A program made the translations under genes and the position numbers. DNA of 64,000 nucleotides from Pseudomonas sp. ADAK18 (lineage in GTDB: Bacteria > Pseudomonadota > Gammaproteobacteria > Pseudomonadales > Pseudomonadaceae), in NCBI RefSeq assembly GCF_012935695.1, contig NZ_CP052859.1, forward strand, positions 2,893,001-2,957,000. The letters are read 5' to 3'. Below the pieces are notes generated by a model. That model had not been told where the DNA came from. It saw only the letters and a program-made list of their open reading frames with translations, and searched no databases. Of the stretch, positions 53,204 through 61,686 are shown one piece after another; position 1 is the first letter of the stretch; each line of letters opens with the position of its first letter.

Positions 53204-54175
53204 ATGAACACATCTGCCCATCCTTTTGCCCTAGGCGTGTTTTTTGCGGTATTCGCCACATTATGCTGGGGCTCAAATTTCATTGTTCCCTATGTCACGG
53301 GGAGCTACAGCATATTTGACTTTCTGGCCGTTAAATTCATGATCGTTGGAGTAGTCGGAGTCGTTTGGACTATCGTCGAACGTGCCAATGTCCAAGGGCT
53401 GACATTTCCCATGCGAATGATCGCGTTGGCGCTGGGAGCCATCGGCTATCTCGGGTACAGCGTCTGTATTGCATGCGGTGTCATGATCAGCGGCCCCGTC
53501 CTGACACCGGCATTCATCGCGGTGGTGCCCGTGATGCTGGCGCTGCTTGGAAACGCGCAAAACAAGATGCTGGCGTGGGGAAAACTGGCATTGCCGCTAT
53601 CCATGCTGGTGTTCGGCCTGCTACTCATCAATATCATGGCTAACGACACCCCCTCCATCCCGCGAGGCACCGCTGCGATCGGGGTGGTTTTTTCTGTGTG
53701 TGCCGTGGTGTTTTGGTTAGCGTTCAGTGTGCTGAACCAAAAAGGGCTGAGTAAAATCCCACCACATTCAACAAGCGCGTGGACAGGGCTCATGATGGTT
53801 GGGAGCACGCTAGGCATGCTGTTGGTATTGCCCTTGGGATATGCGTTTAGTCTTTTTGAAATGCCCACCCAAGGAGCCAGCTTTACCAATGCGGGAAGTC
53901 TTTATGCCTGGGCATTTCTAATTGCAATTTTGTCGTCCGTATTGGGGGCATGGGCGTGGAACAAGGCGTCTCGTTATTTACCCATGGTGCTTTCGGGACA
54001 GCTAATTGCTCTCGAGTCTCTTTTCGCCACCCTACTTGGATTGTTTTTTGAGCAACGCCTACCAACGTTGTATGAAGCTTTGGGTATTACGGCCGTATTG
54101 ACAGGCGCAATGCTGGCCATACGGATGCTCTTCGCGTCGCACGAAAAGAGGAACGATAAGCTAACGGCGTCTTAA
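53204..54175 (+). CDS. DMT/EamA-family permease
   Basis: 323 residues from ATG 53204 (TTGGAG seven bases earlier). Ten membrane helices. It begins with LGVFFAVFATLCWGSNFIVP, the typical first helix of EamA transporters, and has the second repeat from about residue 165. Family members export amino acids, metabolites or drugs. The divergent LysR regulator supports a role in exporting a metabolite sensed by it. Confidence 0.9.
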   Translation: MNTSAHPFALGVFFAVFATLCWGSNFIVPYVTGSYSIFDFLAVKFMIVGVVGVVWTIVERANVQGLTFPMRMIALALGAIGYLGYSVCIACGVMISGPVLTPAFIAVVPVMLALLGNAQNKMLAWGKLALPLSMLVFGLLLINIMANDTPSIPRGTAAIGVVFSVCAVVFWLAFSVLNQKGLSKIPPHSTSAWTGLMMVGSTLGMLLVLPLGYAFSLFEMPTQGASFTNAGSLYAWAFLIAILSSVLGAWAWNKASRYLPMVLSGQLIALESLFATLLGLFFEQRLPTLYEALGITAVLTGAMLAIRMLFASHEKRNDKLTAS

Positions 54176-54339
54176 GCCAATCACGAGCAATACAGCCCAA
54201 GATGTGTTGGTCGTCCGGTTAGTGGGGGCTGGCGCGCCGACACCTAATCACGCGAGGTGTATTGGGCGGACGCTTACCTGAATTCAACACAAATTGCAGG
54301 CAAAAAAAAGCACTCATTAAAGTGGCTTTTTCTGAATCT

Positions 54340-54415
<76 letters not shown>

Positions 54416-54478
54416 GTCTTGGTGGTGTGCATTCTATAGAATCCAGAACACCCGTCAACCCTTTGATTCAAAAAAGTT

Positions 54479-55039
54479 TTATTTCTTTTCCACGGTGGTC
54501 CGCAGATGAGGCCAGGCAGCGCGCAGGTATTGCAGCATCGACCACAAGGTCAGGCCAGCAGCAACCAGCAACAGGGCGTAACCCAACAATACCCAGAAGG
54601 AGAATTGCGAGGGGTTGGCCAGCAGGATGACCAGGGCAAGCATCTGCGCCGCGGTTTTCCATTTACCCATGTTGGAGACAGCCACGTGGGCGCGGGCGCC
54701 GATTTCGGCCATCCATTCGCGCAGCGCGGACACGACGATCTCGCGACCGATGATCACCGCCGCGGGCAGGGTCAGCCACAAGTTGCCGTGTTCCTGTACC
54801 AGTAGCACCAAGGCCACGGCCACCATCAGTTTGTCAGCCACGGGATCAAGGAACGCGCCAAAAGGTGTGCTCTGCTCCAGGCGACGGGCCAGGTATCCGT
54901 CCAGCCAGTCGGTCGCCGCCGCAAAGGCGAAGACTGAACTGGAGGCCATGTAACTCCATTCGTACGGCAGGTAGAACAGCAAAATGAAAATCGGAATGAG
55001 CAGGACGCGTAGTACGGTGATCAGATTAGGGATATTCAT
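54479..55039 (-). CDS. pgsA: CDP-diacylglycerol-glycerol-3-phosphate 3-phosphatidyltransferase
   Basis: 186 residues from ATG 55039 (a GTG at 55045 is also in frame). It makes phosphatidylglycerol phosphate in the inner membrane. The CDP-alcohol phosphotransferase motif is present as [29 protein letters not shown], given here by its key residues: Asp-Gly, Ala-Arg, Gly, Asp and Asp (about residues 59-87). Four hydrophobic helices. It follows uvrC on the same strand, with the tRNA-Gly after it. Confidence 0.96.
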   Translation of the reverse strand: MNIPNLITVLRVLLIPIFILLFYLPYEWSYMASSSVFAFAAATDWLDGYLARRLEQSTPFGAFLDPVADKLMVAVALVLLVQEHGNLWLTLPAAVIIGREIVVSALREWMAEIGARAHVAVSNMGKWKTAAQMLALVILLANPSQFSFWVLLGYALLLVAAGLTLWSMLQYLRAAWPHLRTTVEKK

Positions 55040-55071
55040 CGGCACAACTGGCTACGAGGTGAGAAGGCATT

Positions 55072-56895
55072 CTACTCGCTGTGCAGGTTTGCATAAATCA
55101 ACTCAGCGAGCTTTTTACTGATACCGGGAGCTTTGGCTATTTCTTCGATGCTGGCACGGGACAGCTCTTGCAAGCCACCAAAATGTTTCAATAAGTCGCG
55201 CCGACGCGTCGGCCCTACCCCTGCAATCCCTTCCAGGGTTGAAGTACGCCGGGTTTTACCACGGCGGGCGCGGTGGCCGGTAATGGCGAAACGGTGGGCT
55301 TCGTCACGGATCTGTTGGATCAGGTGCAGCGCCGGGGAATCGCCCTTCAAGGTGAACTCATGGGCTGCATCATTCAAGTACAAGGTTTCAAAACCGGCCT
55401 TGCGGGTGGCGCCCTTGGCCACGCCGAGCAAGATCAGGTCGGGCACCGCCAGTTCGTTGAGCACGTCACGGGCCATGGATAACTGGCCCTTGCCGCCGTC
55501 CACCAGCAGGATGTCCGGCAGCTTGCCCTCGCCGTCCTTCAGTTTGCTGAAGCGTCGGGTCAGGGCCTGGTGCATGGCAGCGTAGTCGTCGCCGGCTGTC
55601 ACGCCTTCGATGTTGTAGCGCCGATAGTCGGACTTGATCGGCCCTTCCGGCCCGAACACCACGCAGGACGCTACGGTGGCCTCGCCGCTGGAGTGGCTGA
55701 TGTCGTAACACTCCAGGCGCTGGGGCGGCTCATCCAGGTTGAGGACTTCGGCCAGCGCCTCAAAGCGTGCCGCCACGTGCTGCCGGTTGGCCAGGCGCGC
55801 ACTCAGGGCCTGCTCAGCGTTGGTCACTGCCAATTGCTGCCAGCGTGCCCGGGTACCGCGCACCCGGTGGCTGATGTCCAGCTCGCGACCACGCAGCTCG
55901 TGAATCGCTTCGATCAACGTCGGGAAGTCTTCATGGACCACGTTAACGATCAGTTCCGCCGGCAAGTCGCGCTCGGGGCTGCTGACGTAATACTGGCCAA
56001 GAAACGCCGCCATGACCTCGGCGACCTCTTCATCAATACCGGTCTGAGGAAAGAAGTTCTTGCTGCCCAGCACCCGCCCGCCACGCACACTGATCAGGTG
56101 CACACAGGCGCCACCCGGGTTGACGAAAGCGGCGATGACATCGACGTCGCCGGTTCCGCCTTCCATGCTTTGCTGATCCTGAACCCGGCGCACCAAGGAC
56201 ACTTGGTCGCGCAATTCGGCTGCACGTTCGAAATCCAGGGTACTGGCCGCTTGCTCCATGGCACCCGACAGTTCATCCGCCAAGGCATTGCTGCGCCCCT
56301 CGAGGAACATCACCGAGTGACGCACGTCCTCGGCGTACTCCTGAGGCTCAACGAAGCCCACGCAGGGCGCCTTGCAGCGCTTGATCTGATATTGCAGGCA
56401 TGGCCGGGTGCGATTCTTGTAGAAGCTGTCTTCGCACTGGCGAACAAAAAAAGCCTTTTGCAGCAGGCTGAGGCTTTCACGGATAGCACCCGCGCTGGGA
56501 TAAGGGCCGAAGTACTTGCCCTTCTGCTTCTTCGCCCCGCGATGAATGCTTAGCCGAGGAAAGTCACCGTCGGATAAAAACACGTACGGGTAGGACTTAT
56601 CGTCACGCAGCAGGATGTTGTAGGGCGGCCGCCATTCCTTGATCAGCGTCTGCTCAAGCAGCAACGCCTCGGTTTCATTGGCGGTGATGGTGGTTTCCAC
56701 CTGGGCGATGCGCCCCACCAGCGCGGCGGTCTTGGTGGACAGGCCGGTCTTGCGAAAGTAACTCGCCAGGCGGCTCTTCAGGTTCTTGGCTTTGCCGACA
56801 TACAGCAGACGCGCATCGCTGTCGAACATGCGATACACGCCAGGACGGCCACTGCAGGTGGAAAGAAAAGCACTCGGATCGAACAGGTCTGTCAT
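55072..56895 (-). CDS. uvrC: UvrABC excinuclease subunit C
   Basis: 607 residues from ATG 56895, two bases from the gacA stop. It makes the two incisions of nucleotide excision repair. The N-terminal GIY-YIG nuclease is [25 protein letters not shown] with its key Tyr and Arg, the UVR region is about residues 200-235, the RNase H-like domain has [16 protein letters not shown] and VDGGKGQL, and a helix-hairpin-helix pair ends the protein ([20 protein letters not shown]). It forms the gacA-uvrC unit typical of pseudomonads and enterics. Confidence 0.97.
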   Translation of the reverse strand: MTDLFDPSAFLSTCSGRPGVYRMFDSDARLLYVGKAKNLKSRLASYFRKTGLSTKTAALVGRIAQVETTITANETEALLLEQTLIKEWRPPYNILLRDDKSYPYVFLSDGDFPRLSIHRGAKKQKGKYFGPYPSAGAIRESLSLLQKAFFVRQCEDSFYKNRTRPCLQYQIKRCKAPCVGFVEPQEYAEDVRHSVMFLEGRSNALADELSGAMEQAASTLDFERAAELRDQVSLVRRVQDQQSMEGGTGDVDVIAAFVNPGGACVHLISVRGGRVLGSKNFFPQTGIDEEVAEVMAAFLGQYYVSSPERDLPAELIVNVVHEDFPTLIEAIHELRGRELDISHRVRGTRARWQQLAVTNAEQALSARLANRQHVAARFEALAEVLNLDEPPQRLECYDISHSSGEATVASCVVFGPEGPIKSDYRRYNIEGVTAGDDYAAMHQALTRRFSKLKDGEGKLPDILLVDGGKGQLSMARDVLNELAVPDLILLGVAKGATRKAGFETLYLNDAAHEFTLKGDSPALHLIQQIRDEAHRFAITGHRARRGKTRRTSTLEGIAGVGPTRRRDLLKHFGGLQELSRASIEEIAKAPGISKKLAELIYANLHSE

Positions 56896-56896
56896 T

Positions 56897-57538
56897 TCAG
56901 GCGCTGGCATCCACCATGCCGTGACGCACTGCCAGCAAGGTCAATTCAACATCGCTGCTGATGGAGAGCTTCTCGAAAATGCGGTAACGGTAGGTGTTGA
57001 CGGTTTTCGGCGACAGGCACAGCTTGTCGGAGATGGACTGAACCTTCTGGCAGCCGACAATCATCAAGGCAATCTGGATTTCCCGCTCCGACAGCGCATC
57101 GAACGGCGAGTCACTGGTGGGCTGGAAAGACTTGATGGCCAACTGCTGGGCAATCTGCGGGCTGATGTAGCGCTGGCCGGCAAACACCAGGCGAATCGCC
57201 TGGACCATCTCCGCCAGGCCCGCGCCCTTTGTCAGATAGCCAGCCGCGCCCGCCTGTAGAAGCCGTGTAGGAAATGGATCTTCCTCGCATACGGTCACTA
57301 CCACGACTTTGATGTCCGGATGGCTGCGCAACAATTTGGTAGTGGCGCCAAGACCGCCGATCCCGGGCATCTTGACGTCCATCAAAACCACATCGGGCTT
57401 CAATTCCCGGGCCTTGATCAGGGATTCCTCCCCTGACTCGGCCTGGCCGACTACTTGCAGGCCATCGATGTCAGCCAGCATTCGTGTAATGCCTGTACGA
57501 ACGAGATCATGGTCATCGACTACTAGCACCCTAATCAA
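56897..57538 (-). CDS. gacA: Response regulator GacA
   Basis: 213 residues from TTG 57538, the known-type start for this gene in fluorescent pseudomonads; the frame opens further upstream but the receiver begins at this point ([20 protein letters not shown]). The phospho-acceptor Asp is in [11 protein letters not shown] (Asp54), and the C-terminal NarL/LuxR helix-turn-helix contains [19 protein letters not shown]. With sensor GacS it turns on the small RNAs that free secondary-metabolite and exoenzyme mRNAs from Rsm repression. Such control would probably also apply to the serralysin in this window. Confidence 0.97.
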   Translation of the reverse strand: MIRVLVVDDHDLVRTGITRMLADIDGLQVVGQAESGEESLIKARELKPDVVLMDVKMPGIGGLGATTKLLRSHPDIKVVVVTVCEEDPFPTRLLQAGAAGYLTKGAGLAEMVQAIRLVFAGQRYISPQIAQQLAIKSFQPTSDSPFDALSEREIQIALMIVGCQKVQSISDKLCLSPKTVNTYRYRIFEKLSISSDVELTLLAVRHGMVDASA

Positions 57539-57689
57539 GCAGACACCTCGCGATATGGTCTTATAGGTTGCTGAACACCTTAGCAAAAAACCAAGGCGCA
57601 GACCTAGCTGCAAGCGTCATATATATAGAGTTTCAGCGCATGGCAGGCGTCTGCCGAGTGGCAAACAGCTGTATTTCCTGGGTAAAAGG

Positions 57690-58103
57690 TCAAGAATCCG
57701 GGGGCACCGACCTGATTTTCCCACTGAGCGTAGACGAATGCTCGGCCAGGCTAGAGGTCAGCCGCCGGATGGCGTCCTGATCTTCCTTGAACATCGCCCG
57801 GTAGTTACCCAAGACCCTTTCTTCAATCTGACTCAAGTTCTCCAACTGCGTCGGTGTCACGTTACCCGTCAACACGTACAGAATATCCACACCTCTTTCG
57901 GCCACCCGAGACAAATAGTCCGCTCTTGGCGCTCGACCGCCGCTTTCATACCGGCCTTGTGCGTTAGCTTCCACACCGCCTATTTCAGCAAAAGCGCGTT
58001 GCGACAGGCCAAGTCGCTCTCTTTCTTGCCGCAATCGCAAACCGATTCCACCCATTTGGATGAATGCTCCTGTCTGGCACACCTCAAGAGGTGGCATGCT
58101 CAT
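57690..58103 (-). CDS. XRE-family transcriptional regulator
   Basis: 137 residues. The helix-turn-helix is LRQERERLGLSQRAFAEIGG then ANAQGRYESGGRAPRADYL (about residues 23-63). The C-terminal part is helical and may be a dimer or sensor region. A start at Met17 would also leave the domain whole. These short repressor-like proteins are common in pseudomonads, often near phage genes, but no phage gene is present here. Target unknown. Confidence 0.85.
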   Translation of the reverse strand: MSMPPLEVCQTGAFIQMGGIGLRLRQERERLGLSQRAFAEIGGVEANAQGRYESGGRAPRADYLSRVAERGVDILYVLTGNVTPTQLENLSQIEERVLGNYRAMFKEDQDAIRRLTSSLAEHSSTLSGKIRSVPPDS

Positions 58104-58131
58104 CTCTTTTTACACAAGCACAATGAATACG

Positions 58132-58581
58132 TTATCCGCCTGAAGACGGCGCCTGACAACCCAGTTCCATCCGCCAGAAACAATCCTCTTCGCCGACAAT
58201 ACTCAAGCCCTTGCGCTGATAGAGCCTTCGCGCCGGATTGGTCTTGAACACCGTCAGCCGCAGCAGACCCAAGCCCTGGATGCGGGCCTTGAGGGCCATT
58301 TGCTCCAGCACCCAACTGCCGGCCCCTTGCCGGCGACACTCATCAAGGATGTGCAACTCGCGGATATAGAGTGCCCTGTCGTCATAACTCAGGCTGACAA
58401 AGCCCAGCACTGTATGCTCTTGGTAGATCAGCCAGTTTTCCCGGCCGGCCCAGGCCGTATTGAAGCCTTTGTCGGACCACACCAAGTCGTATTGACGGTA
58501 ATAGTTGCCCATTGCCTGATGCGTCAGGGTTCGAGCAAACGCCAGGTCCCGGTCCGTCGCGGCCCGCAATTGAAACGCCAT
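58132..58581 (-). CDS. GNAT-family N-acetyltransferase
   Basis: 149 residues, the usual single-domain size. The acetyl-CoA site is LHILDECRRQGAGSWVLEQM, with the R/Q-x-x-G-x-G/A pattern, and the last strand-helix is RLTVFKTNPARRLYQRKGL. The acceptor substrate cannot be predicted. It lies in the same direction as the XRE gene and the nitrilase-family gene. Confidence 0.88.
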   Translation of the reverse strand: MAFQLRAATDRDLAFARTLTHQAMGNYYRQYDLVWSDKGFNTAWAGRENWLIYQEHTVLGFVSLSYDDRALYIRELHILDECRRQGAGSWVLEQMALKARIQGLGLLRLTVFKTNPARRLYQRKGLSIVGEEDCFWRMELGCQAPSSGG

Positions 58582-58596
58582 GTCGTCGCGCTCCTT

Positions 58597-59352
58597 TTAA
58601 AAGGCAATCACCCGCTGCTGCCCGCTCCAATATCCGCCTTCCCTGCGTGCAATCACCAGAACATCACCCACACCCGACGCTGAGGCAATCAAGCAGCCAT
58701 CACTTGCCCAAATAGCGCTGCGCCCGGCAGAAACCCATCCTCCCGTGGAGCCGCCGTGGTTGGCCATCAGCACCACCATCTCGTGCTCGGCGGCGTACCC
58801 TTGCAGCAATGTGCTGTCCGGCCCGTAGCCGTTTTCGCTGATCAGTACTCCTGCAGCATAGATATTGGCCCCGTATTTCGCTGCCTGGAGCGGATGGCTG
58901 GGGTGGGAAAAATCCGCACACACCGCCAGGGCGATCCGGTCATTCCCCCACTCGAGCGCTGCACCGCCCTCCCCTGGCGCAAACGCCACGTCTTCGCCGG
59001 GATGCAGGTGTTGCTTGCTGTACACCGCCAGCGAGCCATCCGGTGCCAGTACCAGCGCACCGATCAGTACCTCAGCACCGGGCGCACTCCGGATCGGCAT
59101 GCCAACCACGGCGGTGATGCGCAACTCACGGGCCATCGCCCGCAATGGCGCCAGCACGGCATCCTCCGGATCAATCGCCAGCGCAGCTGCCAGGGACGGC
59201 TCATAGCCGGTCAGGGACAGTTCCGGAAACACCAGCAACTGCACGCCTTGCTCCGCGGCAACCCGCATGAATGCAAGGTGCCGGGTAATGTTGGCCGGCA
59301 CGTCGCCCGCGATGGAAATGGATTGAGCAGCAGCAAGGGTCAAGGCAGTCAT
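58597..59352 (-). CDS. Carbon-nitrogen hydrolase (nitrilase superfamily)
   Basis: 251 residues from ATG 59352; the frame opens to 59400 but without a good ribosome site. The catalytic triad is visible: Glu in VFPELSLTGYEP, Lys in YSKQHLHPGED and Cys in LAVCADFSHP. The superfamily includes omega-amidase, carbamoylputrescine amidohydrolase and deaminated-glutathione amidase. It lies 15 bases upstream of the GNAT gene on the same strand, so the two may be co-expressed. Confidence 0.9.
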   Translation of the reverse strand: MTALTLAAAQSISIAGDVPANITRHLAFMRVAAEQGVQLLVFPELSLTGYEPSLAAALAIDPEDAVLAPLRAMARELRITAVVGMPIRSAPGAEVLIGALVLAPDGSLAVYSKQHLHPGEDVAFAPGEGGAALEWGNDRIALAVCADFSHPSHPLQAAKYGANIYAAGVLISENGYGPDSTLLQGYAAEHEMVVLMANHGGSTGGWVSAGRSAIWASDGCLIASASGVGDVLVIARREGGYWSGQQRVIAF

Positions 59353-59498
59353 GGTTGCGTCCCGGCAAACATCGTGAAGGTCCTCCCAGCATATCGACAC
59401 TCAGGCCATAGCCGTAAGTACTCAACCCCCATAGAAATTACTGATTGAATCAACCCGCCGGCCTCTAGTAAGCTCCTCCCATCATTTGGAGACGTACC

Positions 59499-59633
59499 AT
59501 GTTGCAACTCACCCTCACTCAGGCTTGCCCTACTGCCAACGCACAGCGTTCGGCCGTGGCTACCCGCGTGAACGGTTTGAGCGCACTGGTCAGCTTTTAT
59601 TTTGGGTATTGGTTTAGCCACTGGCGCGCCTGA
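59499..59633 (+). CDS. Candidate aromatic-amino-acid leader peptide 1 (44 aa)
   Basis: ATG 59499 follows TTTGGAGA. The peptide ends LVSFYFGYWFSHWRA, with three Phe, two Tyr and two Trp within 12 residues. A strong terminator hairpin with a T-run begins 50 bases after its stop, and the DAHP synthase gene lies downstream. This is the arrangement of a ribosome-mediated attenuator: stalling at Phe, Tyr or Trp codons would prevent the terminator from forming. Not homology-based. Confidence 0.65.
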   Translation: MLQLTLTQACPTANAQRSAVATRVNGLSALVSFYFGYWFSHWRA

Positions 59634-59683
59634 TACCTGAAATCGGCGCCCACTACTCAAGGGGTCGCCTACCAGAGAAATCT

Positions 59684-59722
59684 AACCCCCGGTCGGCTCC
59701 CCGACCGGGGGTTTTGTTTTTT
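59684..59722 (+). terminator. Attenuator terminator between the two leader peptides
   Basis: CCCCCGGTCGG and CCGACCGGGGG form a perfect 11-base stem with loop CTCC, followed by TTTTGTTTTTT. It lies between leader peptide 1 and leader peptide 2 of the DAHP synthase gene. Confidence 0.85.
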
Positions 59723-59786
59723 CAGGGCCCAGTAAAGAGCCTCCTTAATATTTCGTTTCATCCAGAACACTTGAAGGAATTACGCC

Positions 59787-59939
59787 ATGAACTACGCCAC
59801 CTATTACCGCTACGACACGTCCACCGCCTGGCGATTTAGCAAGCTCCGCTCGGGACAGCCTGCCGCCTCCGATCGGTCACCTACAGGTGGCAAGCCAACG
59901 CACGTAGCCAATTTGGCCAATTGTCGAACACCCCAGTAG
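59787..59939 (+). CDS. Candidate tyrosine-rich leader peptide 2 (50 aa)
   Basis: ATG 59787 follows GAAGGAA. The peptide begins MNYATYYRYDTSTAWRF, with four Tyr codons in the first nine residues plus Trp and Phe. It stops 48 bases before the DAHP synthase ATG. The following sequence has a GC-rich hairpin (GCGCGCGGGAAACGCCCGCC, 59946-59965) but no T-run, so control might act on translation of aroF or through rho. Likely a tyrosine sensor for the synthase gene. Confidence 0.65.
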   Translation: MNYATYYRYDTSTAWRFSKLRSGQPAASDRSPTGGKPTHVANLANCRTPQ

Positions 59940-59987
59940 GGCCAAGCGCGCGGGAAACGCCCGCCGCTTGTCCAGGAAGCCTTGAAT

Positions 59988-61070
59988 ATGAACTCCTCCA
60001 TCGCCGCTCTGCCTGTTTCTGCCCTGTCCTGTGCCAATGAAGCGCTGACCCAGCGTTTGCCCAGTTCCCTTGAACTCAAGCATCAACTGCCCCTGAGCCC
60101 ATTCCTGAGCGAGCAAATCCATGCTCATCGCCAGGCCGTGCGCGCCATCCTTAACGGTGAAGACTCCCGCCTGCTGGTGATCGTCGGCCCGTGCTCGATC
60201 CACGACCCGGAATCGGCCATGGAATACGCTCGCAACCTGAAGAAGCTGGCCCATGACGTCAGCGACCAGATGCTGCTGGTGATTCGCGCCTACGTCGAAA
60301 AGCCCCGCACCACTATCGGCTGGAAAGGCCTGGCCTACGATCCGCACCTCGATGGCAGCGACGACATGGCTGCCGGCCTGACCCTGTCCCGGGAACTGAT
60401 GCGCGAAATGCTGCGCCTGGGCCTTCCCGTTGCCACTGAATTGCTGCAACCCATGGCTGCCGGCTACTTCGACGACCTGCTCAGTTGGGTCGCCATTGGC
60501 GCGCGCACCACCGAATCACAGATCCACCGCGAGATGGCCAGCGGCCTGGGCATGCCCGTGGGCTTCAAGAACGGCACCGACGGCGGCGTCGCCATCGCCT
60601 GCGACGCGATGCGCTCTGCCAGTCACCCGCACCGCCACTTCGGTGTCGACAGCCAGGGCCATCCGGCGATCATCCAGACCCCAGGCAACCCCGACACCCA
60701 TCTGGTGCTGCGCGGCGGCCATCGCGGGCCAAACTACGACCGCCAGAGCGTGGCCCAGGTCAAGGCCGACCTGGCGAAAACCAAGGTCGCGCCACGGATC
60801 ATGGTCGATTGCAGCCACGCCAACAGCGGTAAAGACCCATTGCGCCAGCCAGCGGTATTTAACGACGTGCTGGAGCAGCGCTTACAGGGCGACACCTCGC
60901 TGATCGGCATGATGCTGGAAAGTCACCTGTTCGAAGGTTGCCAGCCGCTGAGCCCGTCGATGCACTACGGGGTCTCGGTGACCGACGGTTGCCTGGGCTG
61001 GGAGAGCACCGAGCAATTATTGCGTGAAGCCGCACAGCGCCTGCGAGCACACCATGAGATTAACGCCTGA
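59988..61070 (+). CDS. 3-deoxy-7-phosphoheptulonate (DAHP) synthase, class I
   Basis: 360 residues from ATG 59988 (CAGGAA before it; a TTG six bases upstream is in frame). It condenses phosphoenolpyruvate and erythrose 4-phosphate, the first step of aromatic amino acid synthesis. Motifs of the AroF/AroG/AroH type: VGPCSIHDPESAMEY, YVEKPRTTIGWKGL, GARTTESQIHREMASGL with the metal and substrate residues, and DCSHANSGKDPLRQ. The two upstream leader peptides rich in Tyr, Phe and Trp indicate transcriptional control by aromatic amino acids. Isozyme type is not certain from sequence. Confidence 0.94.
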   Translation: MNSSIAALPVSALSCANEALTQRLPSSLELKHQLPLSPFLSEQIHAHRQAVRAILNGEDSRLLVIVGPCSIHDPESAMEYARNLKKLAHDVSDQMLLVIRAYVEKPRTTIGWKGLAYDPHLDGSDDMAAGLTLSRELMREMLRLGLPVATELLQPMAAGYFDDLLSWVAIGARTTESQIHREMASGLGMPVGFKNGTDGGVAIACDAMRSASHPHRHFGVDSQGHPAIIQTPGNPDTHLVLRGGHRGPNYDRQSVAQVKADLAKTKVAPRIMVDCSHANSGKDPLRQPAVFNDVLEQRLQGDTSLIGMMLESHLFEGCQPLSPSMHYGVSVTDGCLGWESTEQLLREAAQRLRAHHEINA

Positions 61071-61083
61071 AATGAGCCCCCAT

Positions 61084-61170
61084 GTGGGAGCTGGCTTGCC
61101 TGCGATAGCATCCCTGCGGTGTTCCTGAAACACCGCGCTGCCCATATCGCAGGTAAGCCAGCCCCCACAC
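61084..61170. repeat. REP hairpin, GTGGGAGCTGGCTTGCC type
   Basis: GTGGGAGCTGGCTTGCCTGCGATA and its complement-like right arm TATCGCAGGTAAGCCAGCCCCCAC fold together (arms quoted by ends), with GCGGTGTTCCTGAAACACCGC as an inner hairpin. This is the common REP type of P. fluorescens-group genomes. Confidence 0.85.
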
Positions 61171-61265
61171 CGAACCGGTTTCCCCCATAAAAACAGTGGA
61201 ACTTTGCCGGGAAATAACCGCCTGAATCCGGTAGGCTCACCTTTTTTATTCAAGGAGTTACCCCC

Positions 61266-61547
61266 ATGGCCAAAGCTACCGCCCGCCACATCCTGGTTGC
61301 CACTGAAGACAAGTGCAACGAACTGAAGGCCCAAATCGAAGGCGGCGCCGATTTCGCAGAGATCGCCAAAGCCAACTCCAGCTGCCCATCCAGCCGTCAG
61401 GGCGGCGACCTGGGCTCGTTCGGTCCAGGCCAGATGGTCAAAGAATTCGACACCGTGGTGTTCAGCGCCCCGGTCAACACCGTACAAGGCCCGGTGAAAA
61501 CCCAGTTCGGTTACCACCTGCTGGAAGTGACCAGCCGTCAGGACTGA
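61266..61547 (+). CDS. Parvulin-type peptidyl-prolyl isomerase
   Basis: 93 residues, a single PpiC domain without signal peptide, so cytoplasmic. The family pattern is clear: ARHILVATEDKCNELKAQIE, then ADFAEIAKANSSCPSS, GGDLGSFGPGQMVKEF and KTQFGYHLLEV. It speeds proline cis-trans isomerisation in folding proteins. ATG follows AAGGAG. A terminator follows at 61569. Confidence 0.95.
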   Translation: MAKATARHILVATEDKCNELKAQIEGGADFAEIAKANSSCPSSRQGGDLGSFGPGQMVKEFDTVVFSAPVNTVQGPVKTQFGYHLLEVTSRQD

Positions 61548-61568
61548 TCAGTTCGCCCTTATGCTTAA

Positions 61569-61600
61569 CAGAACGGCCCGCCTTTTGGTGGGCCGTTCTG
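61569..61600 (+). terminator. Terminator after the parvulin gene
   Basis: CAGAACGGCCCGCC and GGTGGGCCGTTCTG form a long stem with loop TTTT, followed by TTTGTGT. Confidence 0.85.
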
Positions 61601-61686
61601 TTTGTGTGACAGCATGGTGACTGGCGAGGCGTGCGCCGTTAGCGTACAAATCCCCTTCCTTCTTCACCCGGCGCTCAAGGCTGATA

